A stretch of DNA of 16,845 nucleotides from M3007 sp040080915 (GCA_040080915.1 JBEBHD010000100.1:1-16845); one strand, 5' to 3'. Shown: positions 8,126 through 15,719, numbered from the stretch's first letter. Notes: a model not told the origin generated them from the sequence alone. Numbers and translations: made by a program.

Positions 8126-8217
8126 GGGGTTTGGAGGTTTGGGGTTTGGAGGTTTCCGGTTAGACATCATCGCGCAACCAGAAACCTCCTAACCCCCCAA
8201 CCCCACTAACCTCCTCT
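8121..8217. repeat. G/C-rich palindromic intergenic repeat with hairpin
   Basis: The whole gap between the convergent genes batD and the transporter microprotein is one repeat element. The left half is G-rich (GGGGG, GG-A-GG and GGGG runs separated by TTT) and the right half is the C-rich counterpart. The core hairpin is GGAGGTTTCCGGTT (8148-8161) pairing with AACCAGAAACCTCC (8176-8189), 13 of 14 positions, with a 14-nt loop. The element also supplies the last codons of batD and of the microprotein. The right arm contains the 11-mer shared with 36-46 and 14005-14015. It may act as a bidirectional transcript end. Confidence 0.75.
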
Positions 8218-8346
8218 TGGGAAGTTGCCCTCGTCTTCCGATTCGTCGGGCGGTGCAGTACGCAGTACTTTTAGGAAAAAGTAAACGGTGACGGCTATGA
8301 CAATGCCATTGGCCGCCAAAAACATGATGAGAGCGGATGTGGTCAT
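8206..8346 (-). CDS. MetS-like small subunit of the NSS transporter (46 aa)
   Basis: An easily missed gene of 46 codons. It begins MTTSALIMFLAANGIVIAVT, with a single membrane helix at about residues 5-25, then YFFLKVLRT and a hydrophilic acidic tail containing PPDESEDEGN. It lies 12 bases downstream of the stop of the sodium symporter gene on the same strand. Small one-helix proteins starting M-S/T-T-S-A-I-I-M next to NSS transporters form the MetS family, first described as the partner of MetP in Corynebacterium glutamicum methionine/alanine uptake. The N-terminal pattern, size and position fit that family. The order here is large subunit first. The last three codons and stop lie inside the C-rich repeat arm. 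The family assignment is from recall and was not checked by a search. Confidence 0.75.
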   Translation of the reverse strand: MTTSALIMFLAANGIVIAVTVYFFLKVLRTAPPDESEDEGNFPRGG

Positions 8347-8358
8347 TTTGCTTGTTTT

Positions 8359-9960
8359 TTAGTCGTTGTGTATAACAGGAACACGGCCCTCGCGCTCGCG
8401 TTTGCGCTGGGCGATGTAAACGGCGTAGGCGATGAGGGCAAATACGAGCACCAACAGGAGGCGCGAGCCGTTGACAAACATGAGTTTGTCCTCCAAATTG
8501 GCACGCACGGCGGTATCCGTGGCTGCGGCGATTTGGGCGTGAATATCCTTGTTCGCGATTTTGTCCAGAATCCCGCCCTCGCTCAGCAAGCTGCCGAGGA
8601 ACACCCCGATGAGAATGACTGGCGTGACGTATTTGATGATATGCTTGTAAATCGTAGGCACTTTCATGTCGGCATGGCGCGTGATTTCGGCCCAGCCTTT
8701 ATCCATGCCGAACACCCAGGCGAACAGGACGATCTCGAACATGGCGAACACAACTAACGAGACGGTGCCCGCCCAGTAGTCGTACTCGTCGAACACGCCA
8801 TAGTTGAAATACATGACCGTGGGCGCGCCAAGGATGAGCACCAGCGCCCCGAACGCCCACGCTGAACGCTCGCGCGCCCAGCCGAACTCGTCCCGAAGGA
8901 AACCCATAACCGGTGTGCCCATCGCCAGCGACGACGTGATGCCTGCAAAGAAAAGCAAGCCAAACCACGCCATGCCTGCCAGGGCTGCGAGGATCGGTCC
9001 CCACTGTTGGAACAAGTAGGGCAACGTGCGGAAGCCTAAGCCGAGGCCGCCGCTTTGAGTGAGTTCCACGACGCGATCAATGCCGAGGTAGCCCACTGAG
9101 ATGGGGATCAGGATGGCCGCGCCGAGGGACACTTCCACGAATTCGTTCATCCAGCCCGCCGACATGGCGTTGAGGGCCACGTCGTCGCGTTGGCGCATGT
9201 ACGATGCGTAGCACTGGATGCTGCCCATGCCTACGGAGAGGGTGAAAAATATTTGCCCCGCTGCTGCCAACCAAACCTTGAAGTCCCAGATGGTGCTAAA
9301 GTCGGGTGTCCACAGGTAATTGAGGCCGACAACGCCGTCGTTGACGGCACCAGCTTCGCCGGATTGGAGCGTGATGCCGCGAATGGCGAGGAAAATGCCA
9401 AAAAAGATCAGAAGCGGCATGCCTATTTTGGCGGCTATTTCCACACCGCCCGACAGGCCGCGCGAGAGAATCCAGGTATTTAGCAACAGGCAGGTGATCC
9501 AGAAAATGATCGGCTCGGTGCTGCCGAGGCTGACATAGTTGTCGAACATTTGGCTGACAGCATCCGGGCTTTGTCCCGAAAATGCCCCGGATACGGAGCG
9601 CCACACATAAGCCAGTGTCCAGCTCTCCAAGTAGCAGTAGTAAGCCGCTACGGCGAGGTTGGTAAAAATACCGAACACGCCAATATACTTCCACCAGTTG
9701 CGCTTGCCGCCGCTCATGCTGTTGAGAATGAACGGGGTGGAGTGGTCTCCGTACTTGCCGCCATAACGGCCCATGCTCCACTCCACGAACAGGAGCGGAA
9801 TGCCCATCAACAGGAAGCAGGTGAGGTAAGGGATGATGAATGCGCCGCCGCCGTTTTGGATGGCCTGCGCAGGAAAGCGCAGGAAATTGCCCAATCCGAC
9901 GGCGTTGCCCGCCATTGCCAGCACGAGGCCGACTCGCGAGCCCCAATTCTCTTTGCTCAT
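8359..9960 (-). CDS. LeuT-like NSS-family sodium:amino-acid symporter
   Basis: A 533-residue, 12-helix inner-membrane transporter. Helix 1 carries GNAVGLGNFLRFP (18-30), whose N19 and N25 correspond to the LeuT sodium-site asparagines N21 and N27. QNGGGAFIIPYL, VEWSMGRYGG and AAYYCYLESWTL (tyrosine at 108) are also close to LeuT. Helix 6 reads GQIFFTLSVGM (235-245) and helix 8 contains AGITSSLAM (339-347). The acidic E276 aligns with LeuT E290, which suggests chloride-independent transport. Two pocket positions differ from LeuT: F259 is M245 and I359 is M347. An extended hydrophilic loop (about 461-499) precedes helix 12. The substrate is probably a neutral amino acid. The gene has a candidate promoter at 10014-10044 and shares an operon with the 46-residue protein. 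Confidence 0.92.
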   Translation of the reverse strand: MSKENWGSRVGLVLAMAGNAVGLGNFLRFPAQAIQNGGGAFIIPYLTCFLLMGIPLLFVEWSMGRYGGKYGDHSTPFILNSMSGGKRNWWKYIGVFGIFTNLAVAAYYCYLESWTLAYVWRSVSGAFSGQSPDAVSQMFDNYVSLGSTEPIIFWITCLLLNTWILSRGLSGGVEIAAKIGMPLLIFFGIFLAIRGITLQSGEAGAVNDGVVGLNYLWTPDFSTIWDFKVWLAAAGQIFFTLSVGMGSIQCYASYMRQRDDVALNAMSAGWMNEFVEVSLGAAILIPISVGYLGIDRVVELTQSGGLGLGFRTLPYLFQQWGPILAALAGMAWFGLLFFAGITSSLAMGTPVMGFLRDEFGWARERSAWAFGALVLILGAPTVMYFNYGVFDEYDYWAGTVSLVVFAMFEIVLFAWVFGMDKGWAEITRHADMKVPTIYKHIIKYVTPVILIGVFLGSLLSEGGILDKIANKDIHAQIAAATDTAVRANLEDKLMFVNGSRLLLVLVFALIAYAVYIAQRKREREGRVPVIHND

Positions 9961-10013
9961 ACCAAAGTCAGTTTTGTTTTTTCAATGTAGAAAGGATAGT
10001 TGTTTTTCGGCGG

Positions 10014-10044
10014 GCAAGGTAAGCAATATGTTCAGTGTGACAAA
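10014..10044 (-). promoter_or_regulatory. Candidate promoter of the NSS transporter operon
   Basis: On the minus strand TTTG (10044-10041) is followed by exactly 19 bases and then TACCTTGC (10021-10014). The spacing fits the Bacteroidota consensus, but the -7 box is imperfect (TTGC instead of TTTG). It would place the transcript start near 10007, about 47 nt before the ATG at 9960. Confidence 0.35.
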
Positions 10045-10084
10045 CCCGGTGCGTTTTTGCGGCTTGTATTCAACACTAGCCTGT

Positions 10085-10115
10085 ATTGTTCCTGCCTAAG
10101 TTTTTACAAAATTTG
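10085..10115 (+). promoter_or_regulatory. Candidate promoter of fadH
   Basis: ATTG (10085-10088) is followed by 19 bases and AAAATTTG (10108-10115). This resembles TTTG-N19-TAnnTTTG with one mismatch in each box. It lies in the 262-bp divergent gap between the transporter gene and fadH and would give a leader of about 100 nt. The rest of that gap shows no other gene. Confidence 0.3.
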
Positions 10116-10222
10116 CTGCAGCCGCAGCACCTTTGGGCGCTGAATCCTCTCCATTCAACCGCTTTTTTTACCGCCGACGCTCGGCGATATCAAAAAAACA
10201 ACCAACGGCCCTCGCTCCCGAA

Positions 10223-12307
10223 ATGGCACCACACCCGCAATACCCGCACCTGTTTGCCCCGCTCGATTTGGGTTTCACCACACTGCCCAACCGCGTACTC
10301 ATGGGTTCCATGCACACCGGGCTGGAGGAGCACAAAACCCTCGATCGCCTCGCCGCCTACTTCGCCGCCCGCGCAAGGGGCGGTGCGGGCCTGATGGTCA
10401 CGGGCGGCATTGCGCCCAACCGGCAGGGCTGGCTGGCACCGTTCGGAGCCAAACTGAGCACTGCGTCGGAGGCCAAAAAACACCGCATCGTGCCCATGTC
10501 CGTACACGAGGCTGGCGGGAAAATTTGCTTGCAAATCCTGCATGCCGGGCGCTACGGCATGCACCCGCTGTTGGTGGCACCCAGCCCGGTGCGGTCGCGC
10601 ATTTCGCCGTTTCGGCCGTGGGAAATGTCGCCGAGACTCATCCGCGAGACCATCGGCGACTTTGCCCGCACCGCCGCGCTGGCCCGCGAGGCCGGTTACG
10701 ACGGCTTGGAAATCATGGGCAGCGAAGGCTACCTTATCAACCAGTTCGTAGTGCCGCGCACCAACAAACGCACCGACGAATGGGGCGGCTCTTTTGAAAA
10801 CCGTATCCGGTTTCCGCTGGCGATCATGCGGGCCGTGCGCGAAAAAACAGGGCCGGATTTCATCGTTATTTTCCGCGTTTCCATGCTTGACTTAGTGGAA
10901 GAAGGCAGCACCTGGGACGAGGTGGTGGCCCTGGCCAAGGCAGTAGAGCTGGCGGGTGCCACCATCATCAACACGGGTATCGGCTGGCACGAGGCCCGCG
11001 TGCCCACCATCGCCACATTGGTGCCGCGCGGTGCGTACGCGTGGGTCACCGAGCGCCTGCGTGGCGCGGTCGGCATCCCGCTTATCGCCACCAACCGCAT
11101 CAACACGCCGGAAACAGCCGAGGCTATACTCGCCACCGGGCAGGCCGACATGGTGAGCATGGCCCGTCCGTTTTTGGCCGACCACGACCTGGTGCTGAAA
11201 GCCCGCGATGGCCGCACTGACGAGATCAACACTTGCATCGCCTGTAATCAGGCCTGCCTCGACCATATTTTTGCCAACAAAGAAGCCTCTTGCCTCGTCA
11301 ACCCCCGCGCCTGCCGCGAGACGGTTTTGCCGCCTTTCGGCCAAACTACTGCCAGTTTCGGACTCAATGCGGCACGCAAAAAAGTGGCCGTGGTGGGTGC
11401 CGGCCCGGCGGGCCTGTCTTGCGCCACCGAACTGGCGGCTCGCGGCCATGAAGTACATCTGTTCGAGGCGGGCAGCGAAATTGGCGGGCAGTTCAATATG
11501 GCCAAACGCATACCGGGCAAGGAGGAATTTCACGAAACACTGCGCTATTTTGGGAAAATGATCGAAAAAACGGATGTTTCCCTGCACCTAAGCACCCGTG
11601 TCAGTGCCGAGGATTTGTTGGCGCAAGGTTTCCGCGAGGTGGTGCTCGCTACGGGCGTTCTGCCGCGCACGCCCCAGATCGAAGGCATCGGGCACCCCAA
11701 GGTTCTGTCGTATGTGGACGTGCTGCTGCACCAAAAACCTGTCGGCCCGAGTGTGGCCATCATCGGCGCGGGCGGCATCGGCTTCGACGTGGCTGCGTAC
11801 CTCACCCACCCGCACATGGTTTCCGCCGATCCGCTCGACTGCTATCGCCAGGAGTGGGGCATTGATCCGAACTACCCGTTCATCGGCCAGCAACCCAACG
11901 CCAATCGCGGGGGCCTTGCCCAGCCTATACAGGCTTTGGTTCCGAGGCAGGTTTGGCTGTTGCAGCGCTCGAAGGGCAAAGTCGGCGATGGCTTGGGAAA
12001 AACAACGGGCTGGGCGCATCGGATTACGCTAAAAAGCCGGGGCGTTCAACTGTGGGGCGGTGTGCAATACCATCGCATTGACGATGCCGGCTTGCACCTG
12101 ACCGTCAGCGGATCGCCGCAGGTTTTGGCAGTGGACAACGTGATCGTCTGCGCCGGGCAAGAGCCGCTGCACATCCTGCAAGAGCCGCTCGAACGGGCAG
12201 GCGTGCGGGTACACAGCATCGGCGGGGCCAAACTGGCCGCTGAATTAGATGCCAAACGGGCTATCGAGGAGGGTATGCTGGCTGTGGATTGGTTGGGGGC
12301 AGAGTAG
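10223..12307 (+). CDS. fadH: NADPH-dependent 2,4-dienoyl-CoA reductase, FadH type
   Basis: A 694-residue flavo-iron-sulfur enzyme that reduces 2,4-dienoyl-CoA during beta-oxidation of unsaturated fatty acids. The N-terminal half is an Old-Yellow-Enzyme-like TIM barrel binding FMN (PHLFAPLDLGFTTLPNRVLM at the start). The catalytic pair is present: Y170 in MGSEGYLINQF and H256 in GIGWHEARVPT, matching E. coli Tyr166 and His252 with a constant offset of four. The 4Fe-4S ligands are C338, C341, C345 and C357 (C-x2-C-x3-C-x11-C). The FAD-binding GAGPAG lies at 392-397 and the NADPH-binding GAGGIG at 515-520. The frame is open back to 10133, but the family N-terminus begins at 10223. Length is close to the E. 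coli enzyme (about 670). No other beta-oxidation gene is adjacent. All signature residues are intact, so the enzyme should be functional. Confidence 0.95.
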   Translation: MAPHPQYPHLFAPLDLGFTTLPNRVLMGSMHTGLEEHKTLDRLAAYFAARARGGAGLMVTGGIAPNRQGWLAPFGAKLSTASEAKKHRIVPMSVHEAGGKICLQILHAGRYGMHPLLVAPSPVRSRISPFRPWEMSPRLIRETIGDFARTAALAREAGYDGLEIMGSEGYLINQFVVPRTNKRTDEWGGSFENRIRFPLAIMRAVREKTGPDFIVIFRVSMLDLVEEGSTWDEVVALAKAVELAGATIINTGIGWHEARVPTIATLVPRGAYAWVTERLRGAVGIPLIATNRINTPETAEAILATGQADMVSMARPFLADHDLVLKARDGRTDEINTCIACNQACLDHIFANKEASCLVNPRACRETVLPPFGQTTASFGLNAARKKVAVVGAGPAGLSCATELAARGHEVHLFEAGSEIGGQFNMAKRIPGKEEFHETLRYFGKMIEKTDVSLHLSTRVSAEDLLAQGFREVVLATGVLPRTPQIEGIGHPKVLSYVDVLLHQKPVGPSVAIIGAGGIGFDVAAYLTHPHMVSADPLDCYRQEWGIDPNYPFIGQQPNANRGGLAQPIQALVPRQVWLLQRSKGKVGDGLGKTTGWAHRITLKSRGVQLWGGVQYHRIDDAGLHLTVSGSPQVLAVDNVIVCAGQEPLHILQEPLERAGVRVHSIGGAKLAAELDAKRAIEEGMLAVDWLGAE

Positions 12308-12314
12308 GTTCTAT

Positions 12315-12342
12315 ACCTTCCAGATTTGCAAACCTGGAAAGT
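12315..12342. repeat. 28-bp palindrome between convergent genes
   Basis: The sequence from ACCTTCCAG through the central TTTGCAAA to CTGGAAAGT is a 28-bp palindrome with 12 of 14 complementary pairs. The mismatches are 12317/12340 and 12324/12333. It fills most of the 48-bp gap between fadH and the convergent metalloprotease-like gene. It lacks a long T tract on either side. I recall related CTTTCCAGGTTT...AAACCTGGAAAG palindromes as frequent intergenic repeats in Bacteroidota genomes. It may act as a transcript end or a dispersed repeat. Confidence 0.6.
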
Positions 12343-12355
12343 CTTCTCGTTCTGA

Positions 12356-13948
12356 TCATTGGCGACTGTCGGTCGTGTGCTCCACATACTTCACCAGCTC
12401 CAGTACACGTCCCTTGGAATCCACCTTCAACACGGCCCGATCGGCGGGTGATTTCAGGAAAAAACCGGTCTTGCTGGCCAGGATGTTTTGGTAGGCGACA
12501 GCCGACAGGTCGTCTTCGGGCGGCAAGATGCTCACATCGGCGAGGTTGCGGTTTTGGAAGCGCATCAGGCTGACGAGGTTGCCGTCGTCCTCGTTGGCAA
12601 ACACAAACGTGCTGGAACCGCCCGCTGCACCGCGTTTTTTTGCAAAATAAATCTCGTTTCGGTCGTCAATGGTCGTACGCTCGAAGTTGCCGGTGCGGCC
12701 CAGTTCCATAAGGCCGATCTGCTGGCGCAAGGCGGCGGGTAGGGGCAGGCTGCTCAGCACCTTACCTTTGGCCTCGTTGTGCAGTAGTATCTGCAAGTTT
12801 TGTTGGGCGTACAACGCACTGACTACGTACTGGCTGGCCGACAGACGCTGGAAAATCGCTGCAGCTTCTTTGCGCCGGGTATCGCCGGGAAACAGCGCGT
12901 ATGTGATACCGAGGGCCATTTCCGCCATTTCTGCTTCTTGGTCCTTGGCCTTTTTGCGGCCGCTGATGTGCTGGAGCAAGTGCATTTCGGCGTATCTCAG
13001 TGCTTCTGCGGACTGTCCCATCATGGTAAGGGCACACACTTGGTTGACGCGTGCGGGCAGGTAGTTGGCATCCAGCGCGGTGGCTGCCTGAAACTGTGCT
13101 ACGGCTTTTACCAAAAAATCGGCACGCTGAGGCTCGAGGGAACGGTCGGGTTGCGGCCCGCGGCCCACTTTGGTATTCCAGTCAGTCTCTAACGGGTAGA
13201 TATATTTGTCTGTACTTGGGTTCCAGAACTCCTGAGCGCTCAGGGTATAGGCGATACCGAGATTGTTGTGCATCTCGATGCCCTGGTAGTATTGCAGGAT
13301 GTACTCGTAGCCTGTAGCGGCCAGGCTGTGCCGACCGATGATGAGCAGGTAGTTGCTGCTCTCGAACAGGTCGCGCAAGTCGAGCGCGATGGCGAGCACC
13401 TCGTCGGTGGTGGCTTTGCGTTCCTCGAGAGTGGGGTAGCCGGGCAGGTTTTTGCCGATGAGTCCGTAATCCTTGTAGATGCGTTCGATCAGATCGGGCA
13501 TGACCTCCAGTGAGCGGTAGCCAGCCAGGTAGGCATTGAATAAGCCCTGCACATCGGCCACTTTTTCGATGCGGGTGTCGGTGTTGTAGTGGTGGTTGTA
13601 GGCCAAAAAATTGGTCTGCGTCCGTCCGCTTTTGATTTCTGTTTGGTAGGCATGTACCAATTCGTGGCCGAGGATATAGGCCAATGCCGCGAGCGAGTCG
13701 CGCCCGAATGCGCGGCAGATATTGTACGCTTTTTGGTCGAGAATGATGCTGTTTTTCCAGGGGCTATAAGCCGCTACTTTGCCGTTTTCGAGAGAAATGG
13801 AGAGTTTGGGTTTTTTGAAGCGGTAGTTGCCGTTGGTGGCAAACAGACGGTCGAGCACTTCCTGTGCTACAGTTTGCGGCGTGCCGCCCTGCAGCGGTTG
13901 CATACAGCATACACTGAGCAAGGCAGGCAGGAGGATTGATCTGAACAT
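12356..13948 (-). CDS. Exported HExxH metalloprotease-like protein with helical repeats
   Basis: A 530-residue protein beginning with a hydrophobic signal segment (about residues 1-20, containing SVCC, not a standard lipobox). The zinc-protease motif HELVHAYQ lies at residues 95-102 (H95, E96, H99). The likely third ligand is E128 in an ExxxD arrangement (EKVAD, 128-132), as in gluzincins such as M48 peptidases. A preceding stretch, AYSPWKNSIILDQKAYNICRAFG split by the turn near residue 70, resembles the beta-edge before an active-site helix. From about 200 to 420 the sequence is helical and TPR-like (FQAATALDANYLPARVNQVC, then ALRYAEMHLLQ). The last 100 residues are beta-rich and unassigned. 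The active-site residues are visible, but I cannot name the exact peptidase family. The gene stands alone, with a 216-bp repeat-bearing gap upstream. Confidence 0.75.
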   Translation of the reverse strand: MFRSILLPALLSVCCMQPLQGGTPQTVAQEVLDRLFATNGNYRFKKPKLSISLENGKVAAYSPWKNSIILDQKAYNICRAFGRDSLAALAYILGHELVHAYQTEIKSGRTQTNFLAYNHHYNTDTRIEKVADVQGLFNAYLAGYRSLEVMPDLIERIYKDYGLIGKNLPGYPTLEERKATTDEVLAIALDLRDLFESSNYLLIIGRHSLAATGYEYILQYYQGIEMHNNLGIAYTLSAQEFWNPSTDKYIYPLETDWNTKVGRGPQPDRSLEPQRADFLVKAVAQFQAATALDANYLPARVNQVCALTMMGQSAEALRYAEMHLLQHISGRKKAKDQEAEMAEMALGITYALFPGDTRRKEAAAIFQRLSASQYVVSALYAQQNLQILLHNEAKGKVLSSLPLPAALRQQIGLMELGRTGNFERTTIDDRNEIYFAKKRGAAGGSSTFVFANEDDGNLVSLMRFQNRNLADVSILPPEDDLSAVAYQNILASKTGFFLKSPADRAVLKVDSKGRVLELVKYVEHTTDSRQ

Positions 13949-13978
13949 GAGCCTGCGGAAAAAAAAGGTTATGAAAAA

Positions 13979-14163
13979 GGGTTGGGGGTTGGAGAGGGGA
14001 GTGGGGTTTCTGGTTGGTTCGCCCGGTTTGTCATTTTGCAGAAATCCATCCGCATCACAACGGGAAGCCTCGCTCGGCTGCCCCGCTCATGCATGCGCCC
14101 TAGGCGTGGACAGATTTCTTCAAAATGACGAACCGGGCGAGCCAACCCCCAACCCGCAAACCC
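13979..14163. repeat. G-rich repeat plus long imperfect inverted repeat
   Basis: This covers most of the 216-bp gap between the metalloprotease-like gene and the anti-sigma gene. A G-quadruplex-compatible stretch covers 13979-14006 (G3, G5, G4 and G4 runs separated by 2, 7 and 3 bases). It is followed by the shared 11-mer GGTTTCTGGTT (14005-14015). An inverted repeat has arms 14012-14046 and 14113-14147, matching at 32 of 35 positions, around a 66-nt spacer. The C-rich mirror of the G-rich flank lies at 14143-14163. No convincing gene is present. Confidence 0.8.
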
Positions 14164-14164
14164 T

Positions 14165-15004
14165 TCACTGCGGGATGAGCTGTTCGAGAACGGCTTTGGC
14201 AGCGCGGTGGTTGGGATAGCTGCTGTCGGAGGACAGTTTGGTGAAGGCTTCGCGGGCATCTTGGAGGCCGTTGTCGGCTTTTAAGCAGCAAAGCCCGATG
14301 TTCCACAGGGCATCGTTTTTGAGGGCCGAATTGTCGGAGCGGGAGACCGGCGTGAGGACTTCGATGGCCTTGGCGTACCGCCCCTGGCTCATGTGGACTA
14401 TGCCGATGTAGTACTGGGCCACGTCATTCTCCGGGTGCGTCTCGGCAAACCCTTTGAGCAGGGCGAGCGCCTCGTCGTACTTGCCGGATTCGTAGGCCTG
14501 TAGCCCCATCTTCAGGGAGTCGTTCTCGCTTTGTGCTCCGGCAAAACCAAACTCTTCCAGTGAGTTGATGATGTCTTTTGCCCGTTGGACATCCTCATTG
14601 GGCTGATAGTACTGGCTGTAGAGGGCGTTGGTATCTACCGGATTGTCTTGATTCATCATAAACCAAACGGCACCGGAAACGACGACGAGAGAAGCAGCAA
14701 TTGCGAGCAAGCGTTTCATGATGTTGAATTTTTGTTTGTGAACAATGGTGAGGGCAGGGGAGGCCTGGGCCTTGGACGAATTGAAAAAGTCTTCGGCCGA
14801 CAGTTTTCCGTGTACCGATTGGATGATCTGGAGCACATCTTCCTGTCCGGCGCGTTCGATCCCGGTCAGCAGGATGTTTTCCAGTTCGACTTCTTCGCGC
14901 AGAGCAGGGTCGGCCTGCATGTCAGCCTCGAAGGCTGTGCGTTCGGCGGTGTCCATGGAGCCGGAGAGATACCGGTGGATTGTGTCAATGTGTTGTTCGT
15001 TCAT
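14165..15004 (-). CDS. Anti-sigma-like membrane protein with periplasmic TPRs
   Basis: A 279-residue protein. Residues 1-60 form a helical cytoplasmic domain of the type found in Bacteroidota anti-sigma factors (IDTIHRYLSGSMDTAERTAF), without the zinc-binding HxxxCxxC motif. One membrane helix lies at about 98-117. The C-terminal half carries TPR-like repeats from about 155 to 279 (LKMGLQAYESGKYDEALALL, then ALWNIGLCCLKADNG). The open frame extends upstream. An ATG at 15073 lies just 12 bases past the sigma-factor stop and would add 23 residues. I prefer 15004 because the conserved domain begins there. It lies downstream of the ECF sigma gene on the same strand, the standard sigma/anti-sigma arrangement. 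The role is inferred. Confidence 0.8.
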   Translation of the reverse strand: MNEQHIDTIHRYLSGSMDTAERTAFEADMQADPALREEVELENILLTGIERAGQEDVLQIIQSVHGKLSAEDFFNSSKAQASPALTIVHKQKFNIMKRLLAIAASLVVVSGAVWFMMNQDNPVDTNALYSQYYQPNEDVQRAKDIINSLEEFGFAGAQSENDSLKMGLQAYESGKYDEALALLKGFAETHPENDVAQYYIGIVHMSQGRYAKAIEVLTPVSRSDNSALKNDALWNIGLCCLKADNGLQDAREAFTKLSSDSSYPNHRAAKAVLEQLIPQ

Positions 15005-15084
15005 GAAGCGTTGCGATGAGAATTTTAGGACGCGTGGCTTATCGGGGTTGATGGGGCTATTCCATGCGTTCATACGGCGGTGCT

Positions 15085-15657
15085 TTAATCGTCCTTGAAA
15101 AAAGGGTGTTCTTTGACTTGTTTTCGGAGGTAACTGAGGCAACGGTGTTTTTTTACTTTGACAAATGATTCGCTGTAACCCATCGCCTCGGCGATTTCGA
15201 CCTGCGAGCGTTTTTCGTAAAAGGACATCAGCAGCAGTGTGCGGCAGTCGCCTTCCATTTGGGCCAAGCAGCCGACCACGGCGTTGATCCGTTCTTCCTG
15301 CTCGTCCGGCCCGGTCTCGGGCGGTTGTACGCCGAGCGGTTTTACGATACTCTCGTCCAACTGTACGAACGGCTGCTTGCCGCTTCTTTTCAACAACAGG
15401 TTGCGGGCGATGGCGAAGAGATAGGTACTCAGTTTGGCGGTCAGGACAAAGTCCGTGTCGTGTATCTTGCGTACCAGTACGAGCAATACTTCCTGAAAAA
15501 TATCCTCCGCATCTTCGTCCGGCAATCCTTGGTCGTTCACTTGCTTGACCACCATGCGGTAGTACTGGCGGTAGAGCGACTCGAAGGCTGCCGAATCCTT
15601 TTTGCGAAGCGCCTCTAACAGCGCATCGTCCGACTCGTATGTCAATGATTTGTCCAT
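15085..15657 (-). CDS. ECF-type RNA polymerase sigma factor
   Basis: A 190-residue sigma-70 family ECF factor. Region 2 covers about residues 10-85: the AFESLYRQYYRMV helix, the DAEDIFQEVLLVL core-binding helix, and the KLSTYLFAIARNLLLKR promoter-melting segment. A linker containing ETGPDEQEE follows. Region 4 covers about 118-180, with CRTLLLMSFYEKRSQVEIAE and the helix-turn-helix MGYSESFVKVKKHRCLSYLR. Length is normal for the family. It is followed on the same strand by a membrane-bound anti-sigma-like gene (80-bp gap, or 11 bp if the earlier start is used), so the pair likely forms a signal-responsive regulatory unit. Its target genes are not visible in the window. Confidence 0.93.
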   Translation of the reverse strand: MDKSLTYESDDALLEALRKKDSAAFESLYRQYYRMVVKQVNDQGLPDEDAEDIFQEVLLVLVRKIHDTDFVLTAKLSTYLFAIARNLLLKRSGKQPFVQLDESIVKPLGVQPPETGPDEQEERINAVVGCLAQMEGDCRTLLLMSFYEKRSQVEIAEAMGYSESFVKVKKHRCLSYLRKQVKEHPFFKDD

Positions 15658-15719
15658 TGATCCCTCGTTTTAGTTTTGGTTATCACAAAGTGACACTTTT
15701 TTCGTGGCCAAAGTACAAG

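Noticed and set aside
13969..14259. Open frame covering the inverted repeat region
   Set aside because: Low-complexity Ser/Pro-rich translation across a repeat and overlapping the real anti-sigma gene.
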